From Solimonas_A sp052035235 (GTDB taxonomy: Bacteria; Pseudomonadota; Gammaproteobacteria; Nevskiales; Nevskiaceae): a stretch of 64,000 nt of DNA. Below, in pieces: positions 1-8,099 of the stretch (the first letter of the stretch is position 1; every line of letters begins with the position of its first letter). Position numbers and translations under genes: made by a program. The notes under the pieces are model-generated. The model saw nothing but the letters and a program-made list of their open reading frames with translations, had not been told where the DNA came from and searched no databases. The stretch is taken from NCBI GenBank assembly GCA_052035235.1, contig JBPOHT010000049.1:1-64000 (forward strand), in the 5' to 3' direction.

Positions 1-2953
1 GGGCCAGCGGCAGCACGCCCAGGCCAAACGCCATGGAGGTCATCACGATGGGGCGAAAGCGCAGGTGAGCCGCCGCCAGCGCCGACTCGATCACGCCCTT
101 GCCCTGGGCCTGCAGGTCCTTGGCAAATTCAATGATCAGGATCGCGTTCTTGGCCGACAGGCCGATGATCGCGATCAGGCCGACCTTGAAGTAGACGTCG
201 TCCGGCATGTCGCGCAGCATCACGCCCAGCACCGCGCCGAGGATGCCCAGCGGCACCACCAGCATCACCGCGAACGGGATCGACCAGCTCTCGTAGAGCG
301 CGGCCAGGCACAGGAACACCGCGAGGAAGGACAGCGCGAACAGCGCCGGGGCCTGCGCGCCGGACAGCTTCTCCTCGCGCGACTGGCCGGACCACTCGTA
401 GCCGACGCCCTTGGGCAACTGGACGACCATGTTCTCCATCTCGGTCATGGCTTCGCCGGTGCTGTAGCCGGGCGCAGCGTCGCCGGTGATGCCGATGGTG
501 GGGAAGCCGTTGTAGCGCATCAGCTGAACCGAGCCCGGCACCCAGCGCGACTGCACGAAGGACGACAGCGCCACCATCTCGCCGCGACCGTTGCGCACGT
601 ACAGCGCCGTGAGGTCTTCCGGCTGCATGCGCGCCTCGGCCACCGCCTGCACGATCACCCGCTGCTGGCGCCCCTGGCTGGGGAAGTCGTTGACGTAGGC
701 CGAGCCCAGCGCGGTGGACAGCACGGCGTTGACGTCCTCGAAGGACACGCCCAGGGCGCTGGCCTTATCGCGGTCCACGTCGAGCTGCAGCTGCGGCGCG
801 TCCTCCAGGCCCTCGACGATGACGTTCACCAGCTTCGGATTCTGCCGCGCCATGTTCATCAGCTGGTTGCGCGCCTCGATCAGCTTGTCGCGACCCAGGC
901 TGCCGCGGTCCTGCAGGCGCAGCGCGAAGCCGGTGCCACTGCCCAGCTCCGGGATCGGCGGCGGCACGATGGTCAGGATCTCGGCGTCGCGCACATGCGA
1001 CAGCGTGCCGTTGGCCTTGCCGGACAGCGCCATCGCCGATTCCTCGTCGCTGCGCTCGCTCCAGTCCTTGAGGTTGGCAAAGCCCAGCGCGGCGTTCTGG
1101 CCGGCACCGGCGAAGCTAAAGCCCACCACGGTGACGAGACGCGACACCGCCGACTCCTCGCCGAAGAATTTCTCCACCTGCTCCACGACCTGCTCGGTGC
1201 GGTGGATGCTGGCGCCCGGCGGCAACTGCACCAGGGTCAGGGTGTAGCCCTGGTCCTCGGTTGGCAGGAAGGAGCTGGGCAGGCGCACGAACAGCAGGCC
1301 CAGCGCCACCAGCAGCGCGGCGTAGACCAGCATGTAGCGACCGGTGCGGCGCAGGATGCGCGCCACCGAGCCGTGGTAGCGGTCGGTGGTCTGCTCGAAG
1401 CGGCGGTTGAACCATCCGAAGAAGCCGCCGCGGCTTTCGTGATGACCCTTGGGGATCGGCTTGAGCATGGTGGCGCAGAGCGCCGGCGTCAGCGTCAGCG
1501 CCATCAGCGCGGAGAACAGCATCGACGAGGCCATCGACAGCGAGAACTGCTGGTAGATCGCACCTACCGAGCCGCCGAAGAAGGCCATCGGGATGAACAC
1601 CGCGGTCAGCACCAGGGTGATGCCGACGATGGCGCCGGTGATCTGGCCCATGGCCTTGACCGTGGCGTCACGCGGCGACAGGCCTTCCTCGCGCATGATG
1701 CGCTCGACGTTCTCCACCACCACGATGGCGTCGTCCACCAGGATGCCGATGGCCAGCACCAGGCCGAACATGGTCAGCACGTTGATCGAGAAGCCCAGCG
1801 CCAGCATGGTGACGAAGGCGCCGGTCAGCGCCACCGGCACCACAATGGTGGGAATCAGCGTGGCACGGAAGTTCTGCAGGAACAGGTACATCACCAGGAA
1901 CACCAGCAGCACCGCCTCGAGCAGGGTCTTCACCACTTCCTTGATCGAGATGCGCACGAAGCTGGAGCTGTCGTAGGGGATGTCGTAGCTGAAGCCCTCG
2001 GGGAAATAGGTCTTCAGTTCCTCCATCTTCTGGCGCACCGCCTCGGCCGTGGCCAGGGCGTTGCCGGTGGGCGTGAGCTGCACGCCGATGGCGGCCAGCG
2101 GGCGGCCGTTGAGGCGCGCGGTGGCGGCGTATTCCTGGCCGCCGAGCTCCACGCGCGCGACGTCGCGCAGGCGCAGCACCGAGCCGTCGGCGTTGGCCCG
2201 CAGCAGGATGTTGCCGAAGGCCTCGGGCGTGGTCAGCTGGCCGGTGACAACCACGCTGTGCGCGATCTGCTGCGTGTCCGGCGAGGGCTGCCCGCCGACC
2301 ATGCCGGCGGCGACCTGGGCGTTCTGCTTCTCGATGGCGGCGACGACGTCGGCCGGCGTCAGGTTCAGGCCCACCAGCTTGGCCGGGTCGATCCACACGC
2401 GCATGGCGCGCTCGGTGCCGAACAGCAGCGCCTGGCCGACGCCGGGCAGGCGGCGGATGCTCTCGATGACGTTGCGCGAGATGTAGTCGCCCAGCACCAC
2501 CGGATCGATCTTCGGATCGTTGGAGGACAGGGTGATGAACAGCAGGAAGTTGTTGGTGGCCTTGTTGACCTGCACGCCCTGCTGGCGCACGGCCTGCGGC
2601 AGGCGCGCCTCGACGCGCTTCAGGCGGTTCTGCACGTCCACCGCGGCGATCTCCGGATCGGTGCCGACGCGGAAGGACGCGGTGATGGTCGCCTGGCCGT
2701 TGCTCTGGCTCTTGGACTCGACGTACTCCAGGCCCTCGGCGCCGTTGAGCTCCTGCTCGATCAGGCTGGTGACACTCTCGTCCAGGATCTTGGCCGAGGC
2801 GCCGGGGTAGGTCGCCGTGATGACCACCGCCGGCGGCGCGATGGTGGGGTACTGCGAGATCGGCAGCTGGGTGATCGCCAGCGCGCCGGCGATCAGGATG
2901 AACAGCGAGATCACCCAGGCGAAGATCGGGCGATCGATGAAGAAACGGGCCAT
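1..2953 (-). CDS. RND multidrug efflux permease (HAE1 family), C-terminus beyond window
   Basis: Translating the minus strand from the ATG at 2953 gives an open frame of 984 codons that runs off the window start. It begins MARFFIDRPIFAWVISLFI, the standard start of AcrB/MexB/MexF-type inner-membrane proton antiporters. The transmembrane-4 signature with paired aspartates (GILVDDAIVVVENVER) and the FLPTEDQGY motif after TM7 are both present. Such permeases are about 1,040-1,050 residues long, so only about 60 are missing. It acts as the trimeric pump of a tripartite system with the adaptor encoded just upstream and an outer-membrane channel that is not in view. The family is certain; the substrate range cannot be read from sequence. 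Confidence 0.95.
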   Translation of the reverse strand, partial: MARFFIDRPIFAWVISLFILIAGALAITQLPISQYPTIAPPAVVITATYPGASAKILDESVTSLIEQELNGAEGLEYVESKSQSNGQATITASFRVGTDPEIAAVDVQNRLKRVEARLPQAVRQQGVQVNKATNNFLLFITLSSNDPKIDPVVLGDYISRNVIESIRRLPGVGQALLFGTERAMRVWIDPAKLVGLNLTPADVVAAIEKQNAQVAAGMVGGQPSPDTQQIAHSVVVTGQLTTPEAFGNILLRANADGSVLRLRDVARVELGGQEYAATARLNGRPLAAIGVQLTPTGNALATAEAVRQKMEELKTYFPEGFSYDIPYDSSSFVRISIKEVVKTLLEAVLLVFLVMYLFLQNFRATLIPTIVVPVALTGAFVTMLALGFSINVLTMFGLVLAIGILVDDAIVVVENVERIMREEGLSPRDATVKAMGQITGAIVGITLVLTAVFIPMAFFGGSVGAIYQQFSLSMASSMLFSALMALTLTPALCATMLKPIPKGHHESRGGFFGWFNRRFEQTTDRYHGSVARILRRTGRYMLVYAALLVALGLLFVRLPSSFLPTEDQGYTLTLVQLPPGASIHRTEQVVEQVEKFFGEESAVSRLVTVVGFSFAGAGQNAALGFANLKDWSERSDEESAMALSGKANGTLSHVRDAEILTIVPPPIPELGSGTGFALRLQDRGSLGRDKLIEARNQLMNMARQNPKLVNVIVEGLEDAPQLQLDVDRDKASALGVSFEDVNAVLSTALGSAYVNDFPSQGRQQRVIVQAVAEARMQPEDLTALYVRNGRGEMVALSSFVQSRWVPGSVQLMRYNGFPTIGITGDAAPGYSTGEAMTEMENMVVQLPKGVGYEWSGQSREEKLSGAQAPALFALSFLAVFLCLAALYESWSIPFAVMLVVPLGILGAVLGVMLRDMPDDVYFKVGLIAIIGLSAKNAILIIEFAKDLQAQGKGVIESALAAAHLRFRPIVMTSMAFGLGVLPLA

Positions 2954-2975
2954 GGCTTAGCGCACCTCATGAAGA

Positions 2976-3018
2976 AGTGGCCGCCCGCCCCGAGCCTGTC
3001 GAAAGGGGTGCGGCCACT
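2976..3018. repeat. Inverted repeat between adaptor and permease genes
   Basis: AGTGGCCGC at 2976-2984 and its exact reverse complement GCGGCCACT at 3010-3018 flank a 25-base loop. It lies in the 163-bp gap inside the efflux operon and could form a stem on the mRNA that sets the adaptor:permease ratio or protects a processed end. No T-run follows, so a simple terminator is unlikely. Confidence 0.5.
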
Positions 3019-3069
3019 CGTTGTCCTATGCTGGAGAACTCAGCCCCTGCGGCGACGGCCGCAGCAGAC

Positions 3070-3091
3070 CCTGCGGAACAGGCTCCGCAGG
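3070..3091. repeat. GC-rich hairpin after the adaptor gene
   Basis: CCTGCGGA (3070-3077) and TCCGCAGG (3084-3091) form a perfect 8-bp stem with a 6-base loop, about 25 bp after the adaptor stop. It is a partial terminator or mRNA-stability element candidate, one of two stems in this intergenic gap. Confidence 0.45.
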
Positions 3092-3116
3092 CTCGGGCTT
3101 TTCCGAAAAGACGGGC

Positions 3117-4289
3117 TCAGGGCGTCTTCTGGGTCTGTTCCGTCGTCGCGACCTGCGAACCCGGCCAGGCCACCGGCTTGACGTCCGCGCCGGGCTGCAC
3201 GCGCTGCAGGCCGTCCACCACGATGTGCTCGCCGGCCGAAAGGCCCGAGGCGATCACCCACTGGTCGCCATGCGCGGCACTCACCTTCACCTCGCGACGC
3301 TCGGCCTTGCCGTTCTTCACCACCCAGACACTGGCGGCATCGCCGGCGCGCACCACGGCCTGCTGCGGCACGGTGATGGCGTCGCGCGCCACCGCCTGCT
3401 GCAGGCGGGCACGCACGTACATGCCCGGCAGCAGGCTGCGGTCGGGGTTGGGCACCTCGGCGCGCAACGCGATGGTGCCGGTGCTCTCGTCGACGCTGAC
3501 CTCGCTGAACAGCAGGCGGCCCGGCAGCGGATGCTCGCGGCCGTCCTCGGTGAGGATCACCACCTGCGCGGTCTCGCTGGCGGCGCTGCCGCTCTCCAGC
3601 GCGCGCTTCAGGCGCAGCGCGTCGCTGCTGGACTGGGTCAGGTTCACGTAGACCGGGTCGATCTGCTGCACCGTGGCCAGCGGGGTGGCCTCGTTCTGGC
3701 CCACCAGCGCGCCCTCGGTGACGGCGGCGCGGCCGATGCGACCGCGGATCGGCGCGGTGACGGTGGCATAACCCAGGTTCAGGCTGGCGGTCTCCAGCGC
3801 GGCCTTGGCCAGGTCCACGTCGGCCTTGGCCAGGTCGCGGGTGGCCACGGCGTCGTCGTATTCCTGCTGGCTGATGGCGCGGGTCTCCACCAGGGAGCTG
3901 TAGCGCTCGGCCTTGAGGCGGGCCACGTTCAGGGCCGCCTGGGCGCGGGACAGGCTGGCGCGGGCGCTGGCCTGGGCGGCGCGCAGCGGTGCCGGGTCGA
4001 TCTGGAACAGGCGGTCGCCGGCCTTCACCTCGCTGCCTTCCTCGAACTCGCGCTTCAGCACGATGCCGGCCGCCCGGGCCCGGACCTCCGCCACGCGGGA
4101 GGCCTCGACCCGGCCCGGCAGCTCGGCCACCAGGGGGATGGCGCTGGCGGCCACCGTCACCACGCCCACTTCCGGCGCGGCCGGGGCCGGCGGAGCCTCG
4201 GCGCCGGAGCAGCCGGCCAGGGCACTGATGCCTGCAGCGACCAGAACTACTGCAAACGGGGTGCTGCGGAGAAGACGGGGACCTTTCAT
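3117..4289 (-). CDS. RND efflux periplasmic adaptor lipoprotein (AcrA/MexA family)
   Basis: About 390 residues, the usual adaptor length. The start MKGPRLLRSTPF at 4289 is chosen over an upstream ATG at 4298 because it gives a compact signal peptide ending in a lipobox (ALAGC), so the mature protein is probably a lipid-anchored periplasmic protein. After it come the biotinyl-lipoyl half motif (VRARAAGIVLKREFEEGSEV), an alpha-helical hairpin rich in Ala/Lys, the second lipoyl half (YATVTAPIRGRIG) and a beta-barrel with LLPGMYVRARL. It bridges the RND permease downstream to an outer-membrane channel. The divergent TetR gene and the palindrome between them imply repression by that TetR protein, relieved by ligand. 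Confidence 0.93.
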   Translation of the reverse strand: MKGPRLLRSTPFAVVLVAAGISALAGCSGAEAPPAPAAPEVGVVTVAASAIPLVAELPGRVEASRVAEVRARAAGIVLKREFEEGSEVKAGDRLFQIDPAPLRAAQASARASLSRAQAALNVARLKAERYSSLVETRAISQQEYDDAVATRDLAKADVDLAKAALETASLNLGYATVTAPIRGRIGRAAVTEGALVGQNEATPLATVQQIDPVYVNLTQSSSDALRLKRALESGSAASETAQVVILTEDGREHPLPGRLLFSEVSVDESTGTIALRAEVPNPDRSLLPGMYVRARLQQAVARDAITVPQQAVVRAGDAASVWVVKNGKAERREVKVSAAHGDQWVIASGLSAGEHIVVDGLQRVQPGADVKPVAWPGSQVATTEQTQKTP

Positions 4290-4326
4290 GATGCGCACTT
4301 GATGTCGGGGGGGACGGGGGTATTAT

Positions 4327-4344
4327 ATTCATTCATGAATGAAT
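4327..4344. promoter_or_regulatory. 18-bp palindromic operator, efflux/TetR divergent region
   Basis: ATTCATTCATGAATGAAT is a perfect 18-bp palindrome in the short AT-rich stretch between the divergent adaptor and TetR genes. Position, symmetry and length suit a TetR/AcrR-family operator controlling both directions. It lies 38 bp from the adaptor ATG and 103 bp from the TetR ATG. Confidence 0.75.
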
Positions 4345-4447
4345 GTAAAATGACGACTCCTGCCCGTTGTGCGTTGCAACAGGACGGGTCGCCTGCCAGC
4401 CAGGGGCGAGAAGCCTGTGGTGGATTACCCGTGAGGATCAGAGGTCG

Positions 4448-5080
4448 ATGGCCAAGCGCAGTAAGGAAGATGCCCTGGAAACCCGCGAAAGCATCCTGGA
4501 TGCCGCGGTCCAGGTCTTTCACGCCCGCGGGGTGTCCCGGCCCTCGCTGTCCGACGTGGCCGAACTGGCGGGCGTGACCCGCGGCGCGGTCTACGGCCAC
4601 TTCAAGAACAAGAGCGACCTGTTCGACGCCCTCTGCGAGCGCGTCCGCCTACCCACCGAAATCGTCTGCGAAGGCCGCCAGATGATCTCGGAGGACGATC
4701 CCCTGGGCGAGCTGCGCATCACCTGGCTGGTGATCCTCTACAACGCGGTGGGCGACTGGCAGATGATCCTGGACATCATTTTCCACCGCTGCGAGATCGT
4801 GGAGGACAACGGCCGCATCCGCGAACGCCTGCTGGCCGGCCACGACGAGGCCGCCGAGCAGATCTCCGGCCTGCTGACCCGCGCCGTGGCGCAGGGCCAG
4901 CTGTCGCCGCGGCTCGACATCCCGCTGGCCGCGGTCATGGCCCACGGCACGCTCGCGGGCCTGCTGAGCAACTGGCTGCTGGCGCCGAAATCCTTCGACC
5001 TGGCCGCCAACATGGAGCGCTGCATCGACGTGGTCATCGAGACCCTGCGCCACAACCAGGCCCTGCACAAGCCTGCCTGA
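4448..5080 (+). CDS. TetR/AcrR-family transcriptional repressor
   Basis: 210 residues from the ATG at 4448. The N-terminal HTH is canonical: AAVQVFHARGVSRPSLSDVAE, then AGVTRGAVYGHFKNKSDLFDA at roughly residues 22-65. The C-terminal helical domain resembles TetR_C_2 of AcrR/TtgR/SmeT-type efflux regulators (ITWLVILYNAVGDWQMILDIIFHRCE). It lies back-to-back with the RND adaptor gene, with an 18-bp palindrome between, so it most likely represses the pump and itself until a drug-like ligand binds. The specific regulator subtype cannot be assigned. Confidence 0.92.
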   Translation: MAKRSKEDALETRESILDAAVQVFHARGVSRPSLSDVAELAGVTRGAVYGHFKNKSDLFDALCERVRLPTEIVCEGRQMISEDDPLGELRITWLVILYNAVGDWQMILDIIFHRCEIVEDNGRIRERLLAGHDEAAEQISGLLTRAVAQGQLSPRLDIPLAAVMAHGTLAGLLSNWLLAPKSFDLAANMERCIDVVIETLRHNQALHKPA

Positions 5081-5129
5081 GGGCGGCGCCACGTTGCAGT
5101 GGGGCGCGGCGCACGGCAGCATCCGCGCC

Positions 5130-5471
5130 ATGGAACCCAATCAAGCCCTCGACATCCTCCGCGCGCTCGCCGCCGGCACCGACCCCGCCACCGGCGAGGT
5201 ATTCCCTCCCGACAGCCCCTACCAGCAGCCGGACGTGCTCGGCGCGCTGGCGCTGGCCGTGAACACGCTGCAGCAGGCCGCCAACGCTGCGCGCAAGAAC
5301 CAGAAGCTGCCCGCCGCCACCGGCAAGCCCTGGACCGCCGAAGAAGACCAGGCCCTGGTCGCCGCCTTCGAATCCGGCAGCACCCCCAAGCAGCTCGCCG
5401 CTGCGCACGACCGCACCAACGGTGCGGTGCGCTCGCGGCTGATGAAGCTGGGCAAGCTGGACGTCCGCTAA
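5130..5471 (+). CDS. Small conserved protein with Myb/SANT-like C-terminal helices
   Basis: 113 residues from MEPNQALDILRALAAGTDP. The N-terminal half has a short conserved-looking patch (DPATGEVFPPDSPYQQPDV) followed by an Ala-rich helix. The C-terminal half (KPWTAEEDQALVAAFESG, then LAAAHDRTNGAVRSRLMKLG) is a Myb/SANT-like or resolvase-like trihelix that could bind DNA. This type of protein is widespread but uncharacterised in proteobacteria. An upstream in-frame ATG at 5094 exists, but residues from 5130 fit better. It is 49 bp after the TetR gene and may be co-transcribed. No specific function is assigned. Confidence 0.8.
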   Translation: MEPNQALDILRALAAGTDPATGEVFPPDSPYQQPDVLGALALAVNTLQQAANAARKNQKLPAATGKPWTAEEDQALVAAFESGSTPKQLAAAHDRTNGAVRSRLMKLGKLDVR

Positions 5472-5501
5472 AGCCCTCGCACCCTCCCGCATCGGCACGA
5501 C

Positions 5502-6176
5502 ATGAGCGGCAAGAGCCGCGTACTGGTAGTCGAGGACGACGCCGACACGCGCGAGCGCTTGTCGCGCGCGGTCGCGGCCGATGCGGACCTGGAGCTCTGC
5601 GGGCAGGCCGGCAACTGCGCCGAGGCACGCCTGGCCTTCGCCGCACAGCAGCCGCAGGTAGTGCTGATCGACCTCGGCCTGCCCGACGGCCACGGCGCCG
5701 CGCTGATCCGTGAGCTGTCGGCGCAGGATTCCGGCGTGCTGTTCATGGTCATCACCGTGTTCGGCGACGAGGCCCACGTGATCGAGGCCATTGCCGCTGG
5801 GGCCAGCTCCTACCTGCTGAAGGACGCCAGCGCGCCGCAGGTGGCGCGTGCCATCCGCGAGATGCTGGCCGGTGGCTCGCCGATCAGCCCTGGCGTGGCG
5901 CGCTACCTGCTGCAACGCCTGCAGGCTCCGGCGGCGCCGAAGGCGCAGGAGTCCGATCCGGCGACGCGGCTGTCGGCCCGCGAGAGCGACGTGCTGAACC
6001 TGGTGGCCAAGGGCTATGCCTACGCCGAGATCGGCGCGGCGCTGGATATCTCGATCAACACTGTCGGCTCCCACGTGAAGCAGATCTACCGCAAGCTCGC
6101 CGTGCGCTCGCGCGGTGAGGCCGTGTTCGAGGCAATCCAGCGCGGGCTGATCGGCGATCTGTCCGGCAGGCCCTAG
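5502..6176 (+). CDS. NarL/FixJ-family response regulator
   Basis: 224 residues. The receiver domain carries the acidic pair E11/D12/D13, phospho-acceptor D57 (VLIDLGLPDGHG) and K107 (SYLLKDAS). The C-terminal LuxR-type HTH begins at LSARESDVLNLVAKGYAYAEI and includes the recognition region SINTVGSHVKQIYRKLAV. The histidine kinase gene follows after only 3 bp, so the two form one two-component system. The target genes are unknown; the large lipoprotein gene downstream is a candidate. Confidence 0.95.
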   Translation: MSGKSRVLVVEDDADTRERLSRAVAADADLELCGQAGNCAEARLAFAAQQPQVVLIDLGLPDGHGAALIRELSAQDSGVLFMVITVFGDEAHVIEAIAAGASSYLLKDASAPQVARAIREMLAGGSPISPGVARYLLQRLQAPAAPKAQESDPATRLSARESDVLNLVAKGYAYAEIGAALDISINTVGSHVKQIYRKLAVRSRGEAVFEAIQRGLIGDLSGRP

Positions 6177-6179
6177 GAC

Positions 6180-7967
6180 ATGAAGCACCGGCTGCTGTCG
6201 CTGCTCGCACTCACCGCCGGCGTCATCCTGGTGATGGCGGCCATCGCCATCTGGCACGCGCAGGGGCCGGACGCGGACGACGGCCAGCGAATCGATTGGC
6301 AGGTCCTGCCACAGGACGAGGCCCAGCATTACCAGGCCGACGTCCGCCTGCCGCCGCTCAGTGAAACCTGGGCGCTGTACCTGGCAAGCTACAGCGGCGA
6401 AGCCCTGGTGCTGATCAACGGCATCCCGCTGCGCAGCGGGCGCATCGCCAGTCCCGCACCGGCGGTCGGCGGCGCGCAGCCCCTGCTGCTGGCGCTGCCG
6501 GCCGAACTGCTCAAGGCGGGCGACAACCGCATCGAGATCCGCCTGCAGGGCCGGCCTGCGGGCAGCGGCTTCGTCGGGGAGGCCTGGCTGGGCCCCGAGC
6601 ACCGCCTGGCACCACGCCACGCGCAGCGCCTGTTCCTCAAGCACACCGCACTGGTCGCGCTGATCGTCTGTGCCTTCGTGCTGGCCTGCGTCAGCCTCAC
6701 GCTGTGGCTGCGGCGGCGCCAGGAGCGCATCTATGCCTGGGATGCGGCGGCCTGCTTCACCGGCGCCGCCTACAGCGCACTGCCGCTGGCCTCGCTGGCC
6801 TTGCCATCGCAGGCCGTTGATGCGGCGATGATGGTGCTGTACCTGTGGTTCGTGGTATCCGCCGCCTGGCTCGGCCTGTGCCTGTCGGGGCGCGATCAGC
6901 CCCGCACGCGCCGGATCATCGGCATCGCCTCCTGGGGCGGCTCCACGCTGATCCTGCTCGCCGCGCTGGTCCTGGGCGCGTCCGGCTTCCGCCGGGCGCT
7001 GCCGCTGGTCTACATGGCGATCATCGGGCTCGGCACCTACACCACGCTGACCGTGTTCTGGCGTCAGTACCTCGCGCGCTGGGACGCCATCTCGGCCTGG
7101 ATGCTGGGCGCGGTGATGTGCATCTGCATGGCCTCGCTGCATGACGGCGCCGTGCTGCTGGGCCTGATCGGCCCCGGCGACGGCTTCTGGCTGGCCTATG
7201 CCGCACCACCGCCGATGATCGTCTTCACCGCGATCCTGCTGCGGCACTTCGTGCAGGCGTTGGCGGAGTCCGAATCTCTGAACCGCGAGCTGGAACAGCG
7301 CGTGGCCGCGCGGGAGGCGCGCATCGCCGAGGACTACCGCGCCCTGCAGCGCGCCGACCGCGAGCGCGCCGTGAGCACCGAGCGCGAGCGCCTGTTCGGC
7401 GACCTGCACGACGGGCTCGGCGGCACGCTGATGGCCACGCTCTCGCGCCTGTCCAACGAAGGCGCCGCCGACAGCGCTGCGGCGCGCGGCGTGCAGTCCG
7501 CGCTGGACGACCTGCGCCTGGCGCTGACCTCGCTGCATCCGGAGGAACGCTCGCTGCGCGCGGCACTGGCGCCGCTGCGCGAGCGGCTCACCGCGGCCGG
7601 CGAGGATGCCGGCCTGGAAGTACGCTTCGAGCTGGGCGGCCTGGCGGACGCCCTGGAGCTGCCGCATACGCAGACGCTGCAGTTGCTGCGCATCCTGCAG
7701 GAGGCCGGCATGAACGCGGTGCGCCACGCGCAGGCGCGCAGGCTGACCCTGCGCCTCGCCGTGGCCGACGGCCTGCTGGAAGCGCAGGTGGACGACGACG
7801 GTATCGGCCTGCCCGCGAACGCGGAACGGCCCGGCCACTACGGCCTGGCCAACCTGCGCCGCCGCGCCGCTCAGCTCGGCGGCCATATCGAGTGGCAACC
7901 GCTGCAACCGGGCACGCGCGTGCTCCTGCGTTTTGCACTGGACGGCGCGAGCGGAGACGCGGCCTGA
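6180..7967 (+). CDS. Membrane sensor histidine kinase (NarX/DesK-type, HisKA_3)
   Basis: 595 residues. One N-terminal membrane helix (LLSLLALTAGVILVMAAIAI) precedes a periplasmic beta-rich region of about 140 residues. Then come some seven membrane helices between about 155 and 350, a 7TMR-DISM-like layout. The cytoplasmic part has a coiled linker, an H-box (ERLFGDLHDGLGGTLMATL, His near residue 409), an N-box (NAVRHAQARRL) and a G-box (DDDGIGLP ... GLANLRRRAAQLGG), as in NarL-partner kinases. It pairs with the response regulator 3 bp upstream. The 7TMR-DISM extracellular domain suggests a small-ligand signal, not identifiable here. Confidence 0.93.
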   Translation: MKHRLLSLLALTAGVILVMAAIAIWHAQGPDADDGQRIDWQVLPQDEAQHYQADVRLPPLSETWALYLASYSGEALVLINGIPLRSGRIASPAPAVGGAQPLLLALPAELLKAGDNRIEIRLQGRPAGSGFVGEAWLGPEHRLAPRHAQRLFLKHTALVALIVCAFVLACVSLTLWLRRRQERIYAWDAAACFTGAAYSALPLASLALPSQAVDAAMMVLYLWFVVSAAWLGLCLSGRDQPRTRRIIGIASWGGSTLILLAALVLGASGFRRALPLVYMAIIGLGTYTTLTVFWRQYLARWDAISAWMLGAVMCICMASLHDGAVLLGLIGPGDGFWLAYAAPPPMIVFTAILLRHFVQALAESESLNRELEQRVAAREARIAEDYRALQRADRERAVSTERERLFGDLHDGLGGTLMATLSRLSNEGAADSAAARGVQSALDDLRLALTSLHPEERSLRAALAPLRERLTAAGEDAGLEVRFELGGLADALELPHTQTLQLLRILQEAGMNAVRHAQARRLTLRLAVADGLLEAQVDDDGIGLPANAERPGHYGLANLRRRAAQLGGHIEWQPLQPGTRVLLRFALDGASGDAA

Positions 7968-8099
7968 GACCTGGCGCACGCAGTCACCATTTCATGTGAT
8001 ATCTGCCCTCGCGAGGGCTGGCTATAACGACCGCCAGCCCTCCGTGATGCAGCTTTCCTGCGACGCGGCCGGGTGCCCCCCGCATGCCGCGAGATCGCC

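Noticed and set aside
65..3181. Very long open frame on the + strand opposite the efflux permease
   Set aside because: Its composition is His/Arg/Gln-rich noise from the antisense of a GC-rich gene; the minus strand encodes a clear RND permease. The same holds for long frames at 5034-7979, 8229-10472, 43581-46789, 50888-54028, 54110-56881 and 59038-63078.
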